Shown: positions 1 to 11,576 of the stretch, in pieces
Numbering within the stretch: the stretch's first letter is position 1
Layout of the letters: the number at the start of each line of letters is the position of its first letter
Origin: Lunularia cruciata
Lineage: Eukaryota; Streptophyta; Marchantiopsida; Lunulariales; Lunulariaceae
Direction of reading: 5' to 3'
Length of the DNA stretch: 64,000 nt
NCBI GenBank assembly: GCA_948567375.1
Contig: OX419756.1
Coordinates: 60,216,333-60,280,332 of the forward strand
The notes under the pieces: model-generated
What the model was told of the DNA's origin: nothing
The model's database searches: none
Seen by the model: only the letters and a program-made list of their open reading frames with translations
Made by a program: the position numbers and the translations under genes

Positions 1-419
1 TTATGCATTTAAATAAACAAGAAGTTTAACTATGACTAATCAAAGAGATGTTACGGGCACTCATAATTAATTATGAATTATTCTACTATAAAGGATTAAA
101 AAACTCAAGATTTTACATAAGATTGAGAAATTAACTTTTATAATTTATTTCTTGGCATATAAGAAATAAAGTGCATGTTATATAATGTAATAAGTTTGGT
201 TGAGAGCTCCAATAATATAAATATGAGAAATATTACACTAGTGTGGAAGCTAACTAAATTGAGCAAGTTATATCATCTACTCATTACAGATGATGTGTTT
301 TTTACTTTTAAGTATTATCACGTCCATAAACATGTATAAATTTTCAAAGCTTATATTTATTTATATTCCTTATATCTCCAAAAGGAATTGTTCGTAACCA
401 TAGAACAGACATATACATA

Positions 420-499
<80 letters not shown>

Positions 500-1042
500 A
501 ATAACTTAGAGTTTATTAGGTTGTTTATTCATATTCTTCACAGATTGCGCCATCGACTTTGCCATTAGGTCATTTTTCCTTTTGGCTTCAAACCAATAAT
601 CCATTAAATAATCTTTTCTAAAATAAGACTATTTCAATCTAAATTCTTTGAGATATTAGTTAAAAAAGAGCAATTTAAACCAAATCCACGAAATAAAGCT
701 TATAAACATGAGTTTATTTTCATATAAAAGAATCAATGAAAGAAATATTATTATGCGAGTGATGTTCTGTGGAAGATGTGGTTCCTAGTATGGACTCATA
801 CTTAAATATCATCATATAAAATGAATTTCAAAACATACCCATCTCTAAACCATTGAGAAAGCTGGATTTAGTTTCATGCACAGTGATACATGTCTACTTA
901 ATTAGCACACTTTTAAATGCGAAATTTCTTGCTTATCTATAAATCAGAATTTATATTCCGTAATCGAAGTGACTGGTAATTTGGAAAATGCACAGAATCG
1001 AGTCTTCAGATTCATATCCACAACTCAACAAGTTGCTCAAAT
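1..1042. other. AT-rich intergenic flank
   Basis: No convincing coding frame on either strand. The base composition is strongly AT-rich and changes abruptly to GC-rich just downstream, where the cyclin T leader begins. Apart from the TA microsatellite listed separately I see nothing in it. Confidence 0.6.
423..494. repeat. (TA)n microsatellite
   Basis: About 36 uninterrupted TA dinucleotides. Such a run is slippage-prone and its assembled length may not be exact. Confidence 0.97.
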
Positions 1043-1147
1043 GGGGAACAAGCCGAAATAATCAACTAACTATAGTTTAGCGTTCGTTATACCCAGTCCA
1101 AATTGGGAACAACCCAGAATAATCAACTAACTATAGTTTAGCATTCG
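1043..1147. repeat. Direct repeat in the cyclin T promoter
   Basis: Two copies of a roughly 44-base block (1043-1086 and 1104-1147) share the core ATCAACTAACTATAGTTTAG with few differences. They sit immediately upstream of the GC-rich leader, so they are in the core or proximal promoter of the cyclin T gene. The block contains the palindrome AACTATAGTT. A regulatory role is inferred only from position and duplication. Confidence 0.75.
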
Positions 1148-1567
1148 CTCTATCGAATCTGAACGATGGACACGCCGAGCAAACAAACCGTAGTTAACCC
1201 TCGGTTGGGGTTTGCTGGTTCGGCGCTTTCCAGTCCCTTGGATCGCCTCGACTCACCTCTCCTCTCCACTCCTCCCGTCTCCCCGAGAGAGCCAGCAGAG
1301 CAGAGCAGAGCAGCGCAGACGGGGAGGGAGAGAGCGAAGGGAAGGGAAGGGGAGGAGGAGTAGCGACGCGGCACCGACTGACGAGAGCGGAGATGCGCGC
1401 GTAGGAGTCATCTGTCGGGAGAGGCCCGAGAGGAGACGGAGCGGAGGGAAGGAAGGGGAGTGGAGTGGAGTGGAGTGGGGATGGCGTTGAGGCTCGAGAG
1501 TTGAGGAGCGAAGTGAAGTAGGGAGTGGTGCTGCTGCGGATGTTGGACTTACTCGACGAATGTGGAG
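1148..1567 (+). promoter_or_regulatory. GC/purine-rich promoter-leader of the cyclin T gene, ending in a splice donor
   Basis: The stretch is GC-rich and, from about 1290 to 1500, dominated by GAG/GGA purine tracts typical of plant 5' leaders. It ends in a consensus donor (GGAG|GTAGGT, intron from 1568). No TATA box is obvious, so the start site cannot be placed exactly. It contains several upstream ATGs (1166, 1480, 1540). The assignment to the cyclin T transcript rests on strand, position and the lack of another gene before 6232. Confidence 0.5.
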
Positions 1568-2308
1568 GTAGGTTTTTTTTGCCATTTTTTCTCATCATTT
1601 GAGCGAGCGATGGCAGAAAATTTGCCGCGAAGTTTTGTGGAGTTTCTAGGGTATGGTGTTGGGGTTAAATTATGGAGATGAAAATTTTTTTTTGAACGAA
1701 GCCTTGCGGGAGTTGATCGGCAAAGAGTCTGAGGCCGTAGTTGCGTTTGGTCAGAAAGTTCTGCAAAGTATCCGACTCGATAATTACACTAAATGAGCAA
1801 GTTCTGCAACTTAGCTTCTTGAGTTTGTGAGATTCTTGCCCGGTAATTTGCGGTGTCGTAATAGCGGTTGTTTTTGCGGGGATGGTGCGGCTTTGCCTGC
1901 AATCACGATCAGCATAATCTACGAAGGATGAAACTTGGGTAGCGAGGAGGATGCAGGAATTCCCTTGGAAATCGGGTCTGAAACATGTACTTGTGACAGG
2001 CTTCGGGAGCACGTGTAGATAGCAGATAGCGAGTTAGAGAGCATACGAGTGCAGTTAGGAGATAAATACCTTTCCGGCTGAAATTTTCCTTGTTCTAATT
2101 TGTAGAGAAACTCGATACCTTGTTAGAATTCGTGAAGGGTCGATCATACGGCGGCGATGAAGGCTCTGGGAACGGGGTTAGGGTACCCACTTTGTTAACT
2201 GCGTGCGCAGTTTTCTCTCTTCCTGGTCTCGTTGCCCTGGCTGGTTGCTCTGGACGTGCGCGCCGTCAAAGCAACCAGAAGGGCAGAACTGAGTGTTTTG
2301 GCCCCTAA
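1540..2308 (+). CDS. Possible spliced upstream ORF in the cyclin T leader
   Basis: An ATG at 1540 opens a frame that runs into the donor at 1567|1568. The next good acceptor, a pyrimidine-rich tract ending TTTGTAG at 2105, continues the same frame without a stop until TGA-type termination at 2306-2308, giving about 76 codons. The first 33 or so residues are balanced and charged (starting MLDLLDECGEKLDTLLEFVK); later ones look less protein-like. I do not recognise a family. It could be an upstream ORF of the cyclin T mRNA, the first exon of an unrecognised transcript, or chance. No strong donor follows closely after 2190; GAG|GTAACA near 2621 is one candidate. Confidence 0.25.
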
Positions 2309-3529
2309 GTGTTCGCAACCTAAAGATCTTAGCAGTTTATAGCCCAGGAAATACCACGTACGGTGCTCCTCTGCCGTACAGCAACATGTTTCCGCCACTA
2401 GGGTTTCGAAAGTCGGATCTAGATCTCCGTTCCGCGGATTGTGCAAGAAACAAAAGGGTGCCGGAAATCACTTATACCGGGATAGTCTTTCCTCAGAATG
2501 AATGTGTCCGACGCCGAAATTGGAATTAATTTTGACAAAATGATTCATGATATCAAACTTTATGTTCCCACGCAAGCCGAATAGATATGAATTTGCAGTT
2601 CCAGCTTGGAGCGCGGAGTTGAGGTAACAAAGAGGAGAGGATAATGCTTATAGAGATACTCCACTATTAGCTTCGGGGGCAGAGATTTGTTCGTTATGTC
2701 GGGAAGGAATAAGTGAGCGCGCGTCTATGCGTATTCTGCTGGTGTTTCCCTCGCCCAAGAGAAGGAATCATTGACTACCCTTAGGCCTTAGGAGATGTAT
2801 TTCTGAGTGGTCCTAGGTGTGGAGGAACATCTGCTCTTCTGGACCATCATACGCATCCACAGGGTGTCATGTTGCAGGGCGGCCAGGACTTGGAGCCCTC
2901 GTTCTCTATGTACAGATAAGGGGGACTCGTCGAGGTCGGATAGAGAACTTTGAGCAAAGATAGCAGAAAACATTTGAGAATGGATCAACGGGAATCAACG
3001 GGATTAGGTGAGATGAGACGTTCAATTTAAGTTTCCAGATGACTGTCGCGAAGTCCAGGTAAACTACGTCAGCTTGCCTTTTAGTAATTTAGAGCGAAGC
3101 AGAATGATGAGTGATGGGAAGATGGACAATCACGCGAGGGTCCTCTCCAGCGTACCACGACCTATTTGCCACCATGTACATTAGATAGGGTCATGTTCGA
3201 TAGCTAGTGATCATTATCTTATGCTATCAGGATAGACAATAGCTTATTGTTTTTGACGAGCTATGTCGAGGGTAACTTGGAGCTACGCACTCTCAATTTG
3301 GAGGAGCGAGTGTTTCTCTCGTGAAAGCCGGGTGGTTCCTCCGGAAGTGCAACTTATCCAGAATCAACCAAATCTCCTTTCCTCCTGCTCCTTGATGGGG
3401 AAGTTTGCTTGTGGTTGGTGCGTTTGAAGTATCATTTAAATACCCTTCTAGTATTTCTTGGTTGTGATTCCACGTTTTTGAGCGCTTCTGCTCCCTTTTC
3501 TCAAATATCTTGGTCTTGAAATTATTCTA

Positions 3530-4110
3530 GCTCCACTTGTCCCACACTTGTACTGCGTACTTCATAATACGTCCTCTTCCGTGAGACAATACTTCTAAAT
3601 TGCGTTCATATTTCCGATCCGATGTGACGTAGGACACACAGTACTCCTCCATCTTCCTCTTTCATGGAAGATTACTTTCAAGCTGTGATCATATTTTTGA
3701 TGGTGTGATGGACTGACCCCGCACACATGCGTGATTATGAAACCGTGGTGCAAGTAACAGGTTTTGTATCCATTACTGAATGGGTGGATATTGTAGTAGG
3801 ATGAAGGAAAATTAGTACTACTCGTGCACATGAACGTCTATAATTCCACTCGTGTCGTAATAGTGACTAAGGTATCGCTGTAGGATGAAGTGGAACTAAA
3901 ATGTTTTAATCCCACTTTTGTCATAGTGATTCTTAAATACTTCCTCCGCTATATGACATTATTGTAAACTGATCCGAGGTGACATTCTACACGCAATACT
4001 CCTCCATACTTCCTTTTCCATGCTACGTCATTTGCAAACTGCAATAACATTTTTCATTCCATGCGACAGCTTAGCCCTGGGTGGGTACTGCAGCAGGTTC
4101 AAGCGGGATT
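3530..4110. repeat. Diverged tandem duplication inside the leader intron
   Basis: Two blocks, about 3590-3800 and 3950-4110, share in order: a GATCCGA(T/G)GTGAC start, a TACTCCTCCAT core, a CTTTTTCCATG-like segment, ATTTTT(G/C)AT and a GTAGTAGGATGAAG / GCAGCAGGTTCAAG end. A shorter flanking unit (CCACT-TGTC-TAGTGA) recurs around 3845 and 3910. Divergence is substantial, so this is an old duplication or two copies of an unknown short repeat. Confidence 0.5.
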
Positions 4111-5500
4111 GCATGGACTTTGAATGCACTGTGAATGGACCCAATTGGTCCTCATTACAAAGATAGGATCATGCCTTCTTGTACGCCCCTCTTACCTGCA
4201 GAAACTGGATTTGGTTTCGGAACTCTTCTAGCAATTTCACGTCATTCTTGTCTTGCAATATGGCCGTTTCAGCTCGAAGGGTATTGTGAAGGAGAAATTT
4301 CAGCAGCCGTTTGCCAGCTGTTTGTTCTAGTCTGTCGGTATGTAGTAAATTTGGTTTTATGCACTGCAATATGAGAGAGTTGTAAAGAATATCTCATAAT
4401 AAAAGTCTTTGAAACTGTGGAAGAGGTAGGATGACTGCGCTTTAAGTCCTATATTTTAAGACCTAAATCCATCAGTGAATGCAGCCTTAGTTTCCATTCT
4501 CTCTACCGACGCTTTACCTGCCCTCTACCTTACGCTTGTTGAATGTCACATGGAGTGCCACTTCAGACTAAGACATCAAATCCGCACCAGACACTCTCAA
4601 GCATGAAGAAGTTGGTGACTTGAAATAGGGGTTACTTCTCGTGTTCTTTCCCGGTTGTGGTTCCTTCACTGCTTTGCGCCTGTTGTTTCCCTGTGCGTTT
4701 CCACTTGATCGCAAGTTCTTCACCTGCCTTTCCTGTTTTCTCTGCTTCTTCCTTGAGGTCTTCCCTCCAATTTACTAGCTGAAGAATATTTCGATTTTTT
4801 CGGTGATATAAAATTTTCTTTTCTGACATGCATTTTGACAAGAATAGTCCAGTATCGAGAATACAGTAGGAACAATGTTATTGGGATACACAGAGCACTA
4901 GTTTGCGGCGATAATCGTTTTGATACTTTTGAGTACTACATTACAATGCTTCTATACAATACGTATAGAAGATATGGAGGTGTATGCTCGACTCACAGCA
5001 GGTTGGGAGATGGTCAACTTAAGTAGCCGAATTCTCCATGCCAGAATACAGTCGACGTCGTTAGTATAACGGTGATCTTGGCAGCAGCTACAGTACAGAA
5101 CTTGCATACACTTGGTGTCTTGCTTCTTATCATTCTTTTACAATTTCCTTGTACAATACTGATATGAGGAGCTCCTTTTGTCACGCGCAGTCTCCATCAT
5201 GAAGAATTCATTGGGACTCATGCACAGTGTTTTTTGCGAAGAGCATTGGTCATACCAACAGAGGTTATCAATTTAAAATTCGGATCAAAGTATTAAATTT
5301 ACAATGGTCTAACTTGTAAAGCATGTAGTACCTATTTGTGAACTTGTCCTCTTCTGATTCATGCATCCCGGGATGTATGTTTCATTCTATTTGCTAGTTG
5401 GTTATAGAAGAAACTCTTGCAGAAGAACTCCTGATGTAAAACCTTAAATCGTATAATCCGACTGTCCAGTTTCGAGTGTCGTGTGTATCTTTTGATATTG

Positions 5501-5561
5501 GAATGTTTACGATTTACCTTTATTCCAGTCGAAATGTTTACGATTTACCTTTATTCCAGTC
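5501..5561. repeat. 30/31-bp tandem duplication
   Basis: Two adjacent copies, 5501-5530 and 5531-5561, are identical except for one inserted A. The shared core is ATGTTTACGATTTACC followed by TTTATTCCAGTC. The near identity suggests a recent replication-slippage event in the cyclin T leader intron. Confidence 0.95.
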
Positions 5562-6055
5562 GAAGCAGTAGCACTTTTCAACCCAGATATGAAGTTTTTA
5601 ACCGAAATTACGTGTAGTTAACCTAAAGTTGTTGATACCTTGACTACCATAGACTTTTAGGTCAATATGGAAAGCTCTAGGCCATCTTTCTACGGAATAT
5701 AAGCGCAGTGAGTGCAAAGGTTGTGTGCCGTGAGAGAAGATACCCCTTCCTTACCGTACGAGGATCGAGTAAACTAGTTGGACGCCAGAGAACAGGGAAA
5801 TATGTATGAGGGCATTAAACCATCGCAATCAAATTAATTTGCATGGCCATGTGAACTGCTTTTCCGACTTGGACCGGTGAGAAGCATGTTTACAGTGCTT
5901 CTCACAGTGCGCGTTTCCTTACGTACTACTGCTGGAAACATCCCCTTTGATGAGATGTCGCCGATATTTACCCTAGCTCTGTCCTCCTCACTAACCTGCT
6001 CTTGATGGCCATTGTCCCTCTGTCCAGATTCATCATCTGTCTCAATGTTTTGCAG

Positions 6056-6231
6056 AACGGCAGCAGAAATAACAACTGGAGTGAAGGTTCGCTGTTGCGG
6101 GCTCGTTGCAGCTCAATGGTCCTGGACGGAGGTGACAACTTGATCATGGAGCGAGCAGTTTAGTGATCAAACGGTCTCCATAAGTTACAGGTCACTGGAA
6201 GTGTCTCCAGGCAGCGAGCAAGACATTGGAA
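6056..6231 (+). other. Start-proximal 5' UTR exon of the cyclin T gene
   Basis: The exon start is set by the acceptor TTTTGCAG|AACGG at 6055. Alternative AGs at 6190 and 6210 would shorten it and remove the upstream ORF below. The stretch up to the cyclin T ATG at 6232 has no in-frame upstream ATG that would extend the protein. Confidence 0.45.
6116..6163 (+). CDS. Short upstream ORF, 15 codons, before cyclin T
   Basis: ATG at 6116 is followed by 14 further sense codons and TAG at 6161-6163, 68 bases before the main ATG. The peptide is MVLDGGDNLIMERAV. It lies in the proximal 5' UTR exon if the 6055 acceptor is used. An upstream ORF this close could lower translation of the cyclin; that effect is inference. 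There is no sequence conservation evidence available here. Confidence 0.35.
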   Translation: MVLDGGDNLIMERAV

Positions 6232-9200
6232 ATGGCCGGATTGCTAGCTGGAGATGCTGCCCAATTGGCTTTGGCCGGGGGTGGAGCCGCTTCTATGAGT
6301 GGAAAGCTAGAGGAGCCCGATCACTCCAGTTCGAATTGGTACTTCTCTAGGGAAGAAATAGAGAAACGATCTCCTTCTCGCATGGATGGGATCGATCTGA
6401 AAAAGGAGACATATTTCCGAAAATCGTACTGCACATTTCTACAGGATCTTGGCATGTGCCTTAAAGTGTATGTCCTTTTCTAAAGCTTTTCTTTCAATGA
6501 TAGCCCTTCTCAGAGAGTCTTTTTTACATGTGAGTAATCGATGGTTTCATCTTCCAATACGTGGATTTTGCAAACGTTTGTTGATAGTCTTCACTCAGTG
6601 CTATAAGTAATATGATCATGAATTTTAGGTTTATGGTGGATTCTGTTGGGTAATCTGTAGCGTAATCTTCGATTTCCAGGTCACAGAACTTAAGCTTGCA
6701 GAATGCTGTTAAGAACATGATGTGTTTGCTGCAGTCCTCAGGTGACCATTGCGACGGCAATTGTGTTTTGTCACCGTTTCTTTCTTCGACAATCACACAT
6801 GAAAAATGATAGACACGTAAGTTCCATCGCTCCCTACCCCAATGATCATTAACAAAAGGGACTTGTTTGACTTTCAGTAAAACTTTCTGACAGGCGATCT
6901 AGTTTTGCTTACTATTCACCGACGCTGATTTCAGGTACTGAATTTGTGATTCTTTTGCTTTGCCTGCTCAGATGATTGCGACCATTTGCATGTTTCTGGC
7001 GGGCAAGGTAGAAGAGACTCCTCGGCCCTTAAGGGATGTGATACTGATGTCCTATGAGATAAGAAACAAGAAGGATCCTATCGCCGTGGCCAAAATCAAA
7101 CAGAAGGTATGTTCCTGATTTTGCTTGAAACGTAGGTACCTCCGGAATTGTCACGGAAGTTAACTCTATCCTAAGGATAACAATTGTTATCTCAGCTTTT
7201 GTATAGACACAACTTAGATGGAAATTTCAATATCTATGGCTTAGAAGACAAAATTTATGGCGTTGTTATCGTAGACAACTGAAGCCCTCGTCAAGGGAAA
7301 TATCAGCTACTCTTAAGTTCAGATTGATTTCTGTCAGTCGAATAAAGTAGGTGGATGATTGACTTCATAGCTAGTCTCGAGTTTACCTGAACTGAAGGTT
7401 GCTACAACTGCTTCTTTTTTCTGATGAATGACCTTGGATAAACATGGAAAGTCGAGAAATACAAGGATATCTTCGCTACTTTAGCCTTTCTTTCTCATTA
7501 CAAATACCTCGATGCATGCTTACCTCTCTATGTAACTGACAGCTAAGAAGATGTTCACTATATTACTGTCAAATGTCAGAGTCAGTCTGGTGAGACATTG
7601 GAACAGTGTTGTTTACGACGGGTTCTACATTCCGATTCTCAATATCCCTCAGAGATACTGAGTAACGGATTCGAACTGCTTCTGCTCCAATTTCTCAAAT
7701 ATTCCTCAGAGAATTCCCAGTCTTACGTTGGCATAAAACTATGTTCGAACGAACGGGTTCCATTTTCAAGTACTCAATACACACCTCACAGAGCGTTCTT
7801 GGCAGTTTACTGTAGTGTATATGAGTACAAGATAGGATCTGGGAAATGAGCAAACTTATCAAAAGGTGGTCTTCCTATCGACCCGCAACAATATTGAGAA
7901 GGTTTTGCTAGAAGTCAAGTAGTAAGACTCGACGGAGTTGTTATGAAATAGAAACAAGGATTAGAACAGAACGGGTTTAAATAGTACTAAAAAAAGAGTA
8001 AAGTAGACCTCCTTATAATTGTCCCTCCTTGAGTCTTGAGTTCCGCAACGTCAGGATAATTCATCGTGACAAATTGAGAAATTCATCTTCGCAGCAGTCA
8101 CTTGAGATGGAGATTTATTCTACACCTTCTGAAGGATTACCCTTCTAATCAGAATGTATCAATTGCTTGCCTTTGTTTTGAAAACTGAATTGTGTTTCGG
8201 GGATGAGGGTTTCTATTCTTTCTAAAATCTTCCACCACTCTAATACCTTTTGGAGTAAAGGCTGAGGTCTGGGTTGTACTGACTCAACTGGTTTTACGTT
8301 TTGCACATAAGAATATTTCCAGAGCCATTGCATTTTGAGCTATACATCGTAGGGTGATAGATTATCACGGCACGGGGCTTGTAAATGTGCTTTATATCCT
8401 TGGCCTTACTGTCATGAGGTACTGTCTGTGCAAGATTTAGCTCATTCCACTGTTGACCTTTGGCCGTCAGACTCTCTGTTAATTAGTCATCGTTTAGTGA
8501 AAGGGGAATGTAGATTGTGTACATTGGTTGTAGATCCATCATACTCCCATAAATTTATCACTGCAAGAGCGTTTATACGTCTTTTGATCCGACCTGTGTA
8601 TAGAACCGTGTTCTGTCGAACGGGTTCCACATTCATCTACTAAATCTATCAGCGCATGAGCCTGTATTTTTGCACTTAATCCTTGGCCTTATTCCATGTA
8701 GAGATATTCTCATTGCACTAGCAAATTCTTACGGATTTCTAAGTCTACCTGCTTCTTGGATATGTATTTCTGAATTTTGACAATACGTAAGTGCTTAGAG
8801 ATCTCTGTTCTTTTCGTTCATATAGACGTACTGTCTGCTGTACGTACGTTGGACGAATTTCGACTCCTCTTTTTTGTATGTCCTTCTGTACTGCTCATTG
8901 GTATACAATAAATGCTGACCAAGTATGGTGGGTCTCGCCTTGCATGCAGGATGTTTATGAAGAACAGAAAGAGCTGGTCCTGGTGGGAGAGCGACTGGTT
9001 CTTACTACTTTGGGTTTTGATCTGAATATACATCACCCTTACAAGCCACTGGTGGCCGCAATAAAAAAGTTCAAAGTTGCACAAAATGCACTCGCACAGG
9101 TGGCCTGGAATTTTGTTAATGACGGGTAAGTCGAGCATACTGTTATTTCGGGCAGTTCCCTGCTTGATCTTCAATTTGAAGAGAAATGATTTGGGGATTG

Positions 9201-11576
9201 GAGTCCTTGTGGTGTGAGGAAGCTCTCCTTTTATTCGTTCTCTGTGAATTTATGGGGACACCAGAATGAAGCACTGAAAGGGATGTGCAGGCTACGCACA
9301 TCGCTCTGCTTGCAGTTTAAGCCTCACCACATTGCTGCCGGGGCCATCTTCCTTGCGGCTAAGTTTCTCAAAGTCAAATTGCCCTCTGATGGAGAGAAGG
9401 TCTGGTGGCAAGAGTTCGAGGTCACACCACGACAGCTGGAAGGTTTGCATTCTATCCAACCATATGACACTATCCAAGCACATAACTAGGGAACATTTGG
9501 AAGATTTAGAGGTGGTCAAAGATAAATATCAAGTCTCATGAATCAGGCATTGTCTTCCAAGTCCACGTTGAATGACAGGTATAAACTATCAATTTCACCA
9601 CATCCAAAATTCTTTTGTCGTTTATTTTTTGTTATGTTACTCAATGTCTTAGAGGAGTAGTTGGGAGGGGGAACTTGTGTTTGGTAGTAGTATATGGCCG
9701 TTTAAGCTTGTACTGTGTACGATTTGGAATTATGGAGTCTCAACTGCCAGGGTTTCAATGAACGGGGTTCAGACAGAACCAGCTCACCTTGGTTGGTTTT
9801 AACAGACTTGATACAAAAAATCATGCAGCATATCTGTTCTTCTTGAGTTCATATTGCTGTGATAGTTCACTCTCGATAATGTAATGATTAGGTGTATACG
9901 ATTGCCCCTTGAGTGGTGGTTACCGCATGACAGCTCTGGCGGCGGATGGTAGGAATAAAATAAACTCGTTGAATGTGTCCCAGGTGAATGCGAATCTTGT
10001 ATTATCAATGGTTCATTGAATTCTAATATATCTCGCTAATAATTGGATTATATTCACAACTGCAGAAGTCAGCAACCAGATGCTTGAGCTGTATGAGCAA
10101 AACAAATCCGGAGGTGCCAATGCTTCTCGATCGAGTGACCCAGGTCCCAGTTCGGGGGTTGTGAGTAGGAGTAAAGGTGCGGATGCTGTGCCAAATGGAC
10201 ATCACTGGAATCAAAACTCTTCAAATGTAGGTGATAAGAGCGAGAAACACGGCCAAGCAGCCAAGAACGATGAATTGATTCCTTCGAGCAGAAGAGATGA
10301 AGAATATGAAGTGTCTGCCAGCCATGCTCCTTCAGCTGGTTACGAGAAGCACGAAAATGGCCAGCTTGATAACGAATATGAGCCAGCTTATGAGAACGGG
10401 TCTGCTACTGTGTCGACAGTGCAGGAAATAAGCGTGAAATCTGAGAAACAGGAAAGCTCGCGGACAGTGAAGTCGACTTCCAATGGTGTGATAAAACAAG
10501 TTGTGAAGCATGAGTCCAGGGAGGAAGTCACTATCGGGATGCTAGAAGAAGGCCAGATCAAAGAAGATCAAAGAGAGAAAAAGCAAGCAATGGAGTCCAG
10601 GGTCAAGGCCGAGTCAGGAACAATCTTGCGGAAAACAAGAATCAAGGTTGAAGTAGAGGAAAGGAAGTCAAATGTCGTGGACGGCCTTGGAGCAAGAGAA
10701 GTTACGGAAGCTAAATCTTCTCTTGAAGAGCGAGAAGTTGAGGACGTGGTTGAAAGCAAGCCAGTATTAGAAGTTCAGAGTGATCCTGCAAAAGTTAAGT
10801 CAGAAGTTGACGATGAGGAACCCAAGAAGTCCCGTTTGACTAGTCTCGAAGATGTAAATACAGACAGAGTTAAAGCACTCAAAAGGCGAAAGTCTCGTGG
10901 TGAAGGACTGGATCCAAGGCCGTTTACTGCAAAGGTGGAGTCAACTGATGAGGAAGCGGATTGGGAAAGAGAATTAGAGAGTGGTCTGGAAGCTGAGGCC
11001 GAGAGGGTGCGACAGGAGAGGAGGGACAACAAGAGCAAATCGTCACAGAAAGTGGAGCATGACCCTACTGAAGGCAAGAAGGAACGTGCAGATGACGGCG
11101 AGACTGGAAGCAAGAGGAGAAGGGCTACCGAAGATGACAGTGTAAGTGACAGGAAGAGGACCAAGTCAACTGAAAGGGGAGAGCGAGGGGACTGGGTGGA
11201 CACAGATGGAGAAAGAATTAAGGTTGGTGGAGCTCCTGAGCGTGTGGAGGATGGTGAGCTTCCAAGCTCCAGTACTGCCCATGAGCAGTCACGTTCGCCA
11301 CGACAGTCTGAAAGGAGGTCACTTCCTCCTTCAGGTTCTCATGACAAAACTGGTAGTCCGTCTACGTCAAAGAGACACCGAGATCACAATGGCCGTAGAG
11401 ATGGCCATAGTAGGGACAATCGTGTTGCGCACAGTACGAGGGAGCGTGACTACCACCAGTCCCACCATCATCACCAACATAGAACGGATGGAGATAGAGA
11501 CCGCCACCACCACAAGGACCGGGATTGGCAGGACAGAGACCATAAGAAAGTCCGACATGCTGATCATGGTAGTTAA
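6232..11576 (+). CDS. CYCT1: Cyclin T (P-TEFb-type transcriptional cyclin), six coding exons
   Basis: Coding exons 6232-6467, 6735-6816, 6972-7106, 8950-9125, 9291-9442 and 10066-11576 have GT-AG borders and join in phase to 763 codons plus TAA. Residues about 35-273 are the double cyclin box of plant CYCT1 proteins: [44 protein letters not shown], the CDK-contacting [44 protein letters not shown] and [17 protein letters not shown]. Residues 274-763 form a low-complexity Lys/Glu/Ser/Arg tail ending in His-rich runs. Family members bind CDK9/CDKC kinases and stimulate RNA polymerase II CTD phosphorylation in the nucleus. The ATG at 6232 is chosen because the preceding in-frame TTG is not a likely start and the exon is preceded by an acceptor. 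Intron 3 (7107-8949, 1.84 kb) holds no other gene. One oddity is GMCLKV where the family usually has GMRLKV. Confidence 0.93.

Larger units (their letters stand above)
2309..6055 (+). other. Long non-coding stretch, probably leader introns of the cyclin T gene
   Basis: No coding frame here resembles a protein. The stretch ends in a strong acceptor (CAATGTTTTGCAG, exon from 6056) that precedes the start codon exon. With the donor at 1568 it makes a large 5' UTR intron, or two introns if the 2106 exon is real. It contains a diverged duplication (3590-4110) and a 30-bp tandem duplication (5501-5561), listed separately. Large leader introns are common in plant housekeeping genes and can enhance expression. 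Confidence 0.45.

Noticed and set aside
1166..1363. 65-codon plus-strand frame at the leader start
   Set aside because: Starts at a possible upstream ATG but the product is low-complexity and may lie before the transcription start; kept only as a remark.
1194..1598. 134- and 110-codon minus-strand frames in the leader
   Set aside because: Low-complexity Pro/Ser/Leu products of the GC/purine-rich leader, with no protein-like features.
8791..9174. Frames on both strands over cyclin T exon 4
   Set aside because: One is the exon extended into intron, the other its antisense.
10775..11203. 142-codon minus-strand frame opposite the cyclin T tail
   Set aside because: It is the complement of a repetitive Glu/Lys/Arg-coding exon, which automatically gives a Ser/Leu-rich open frame.
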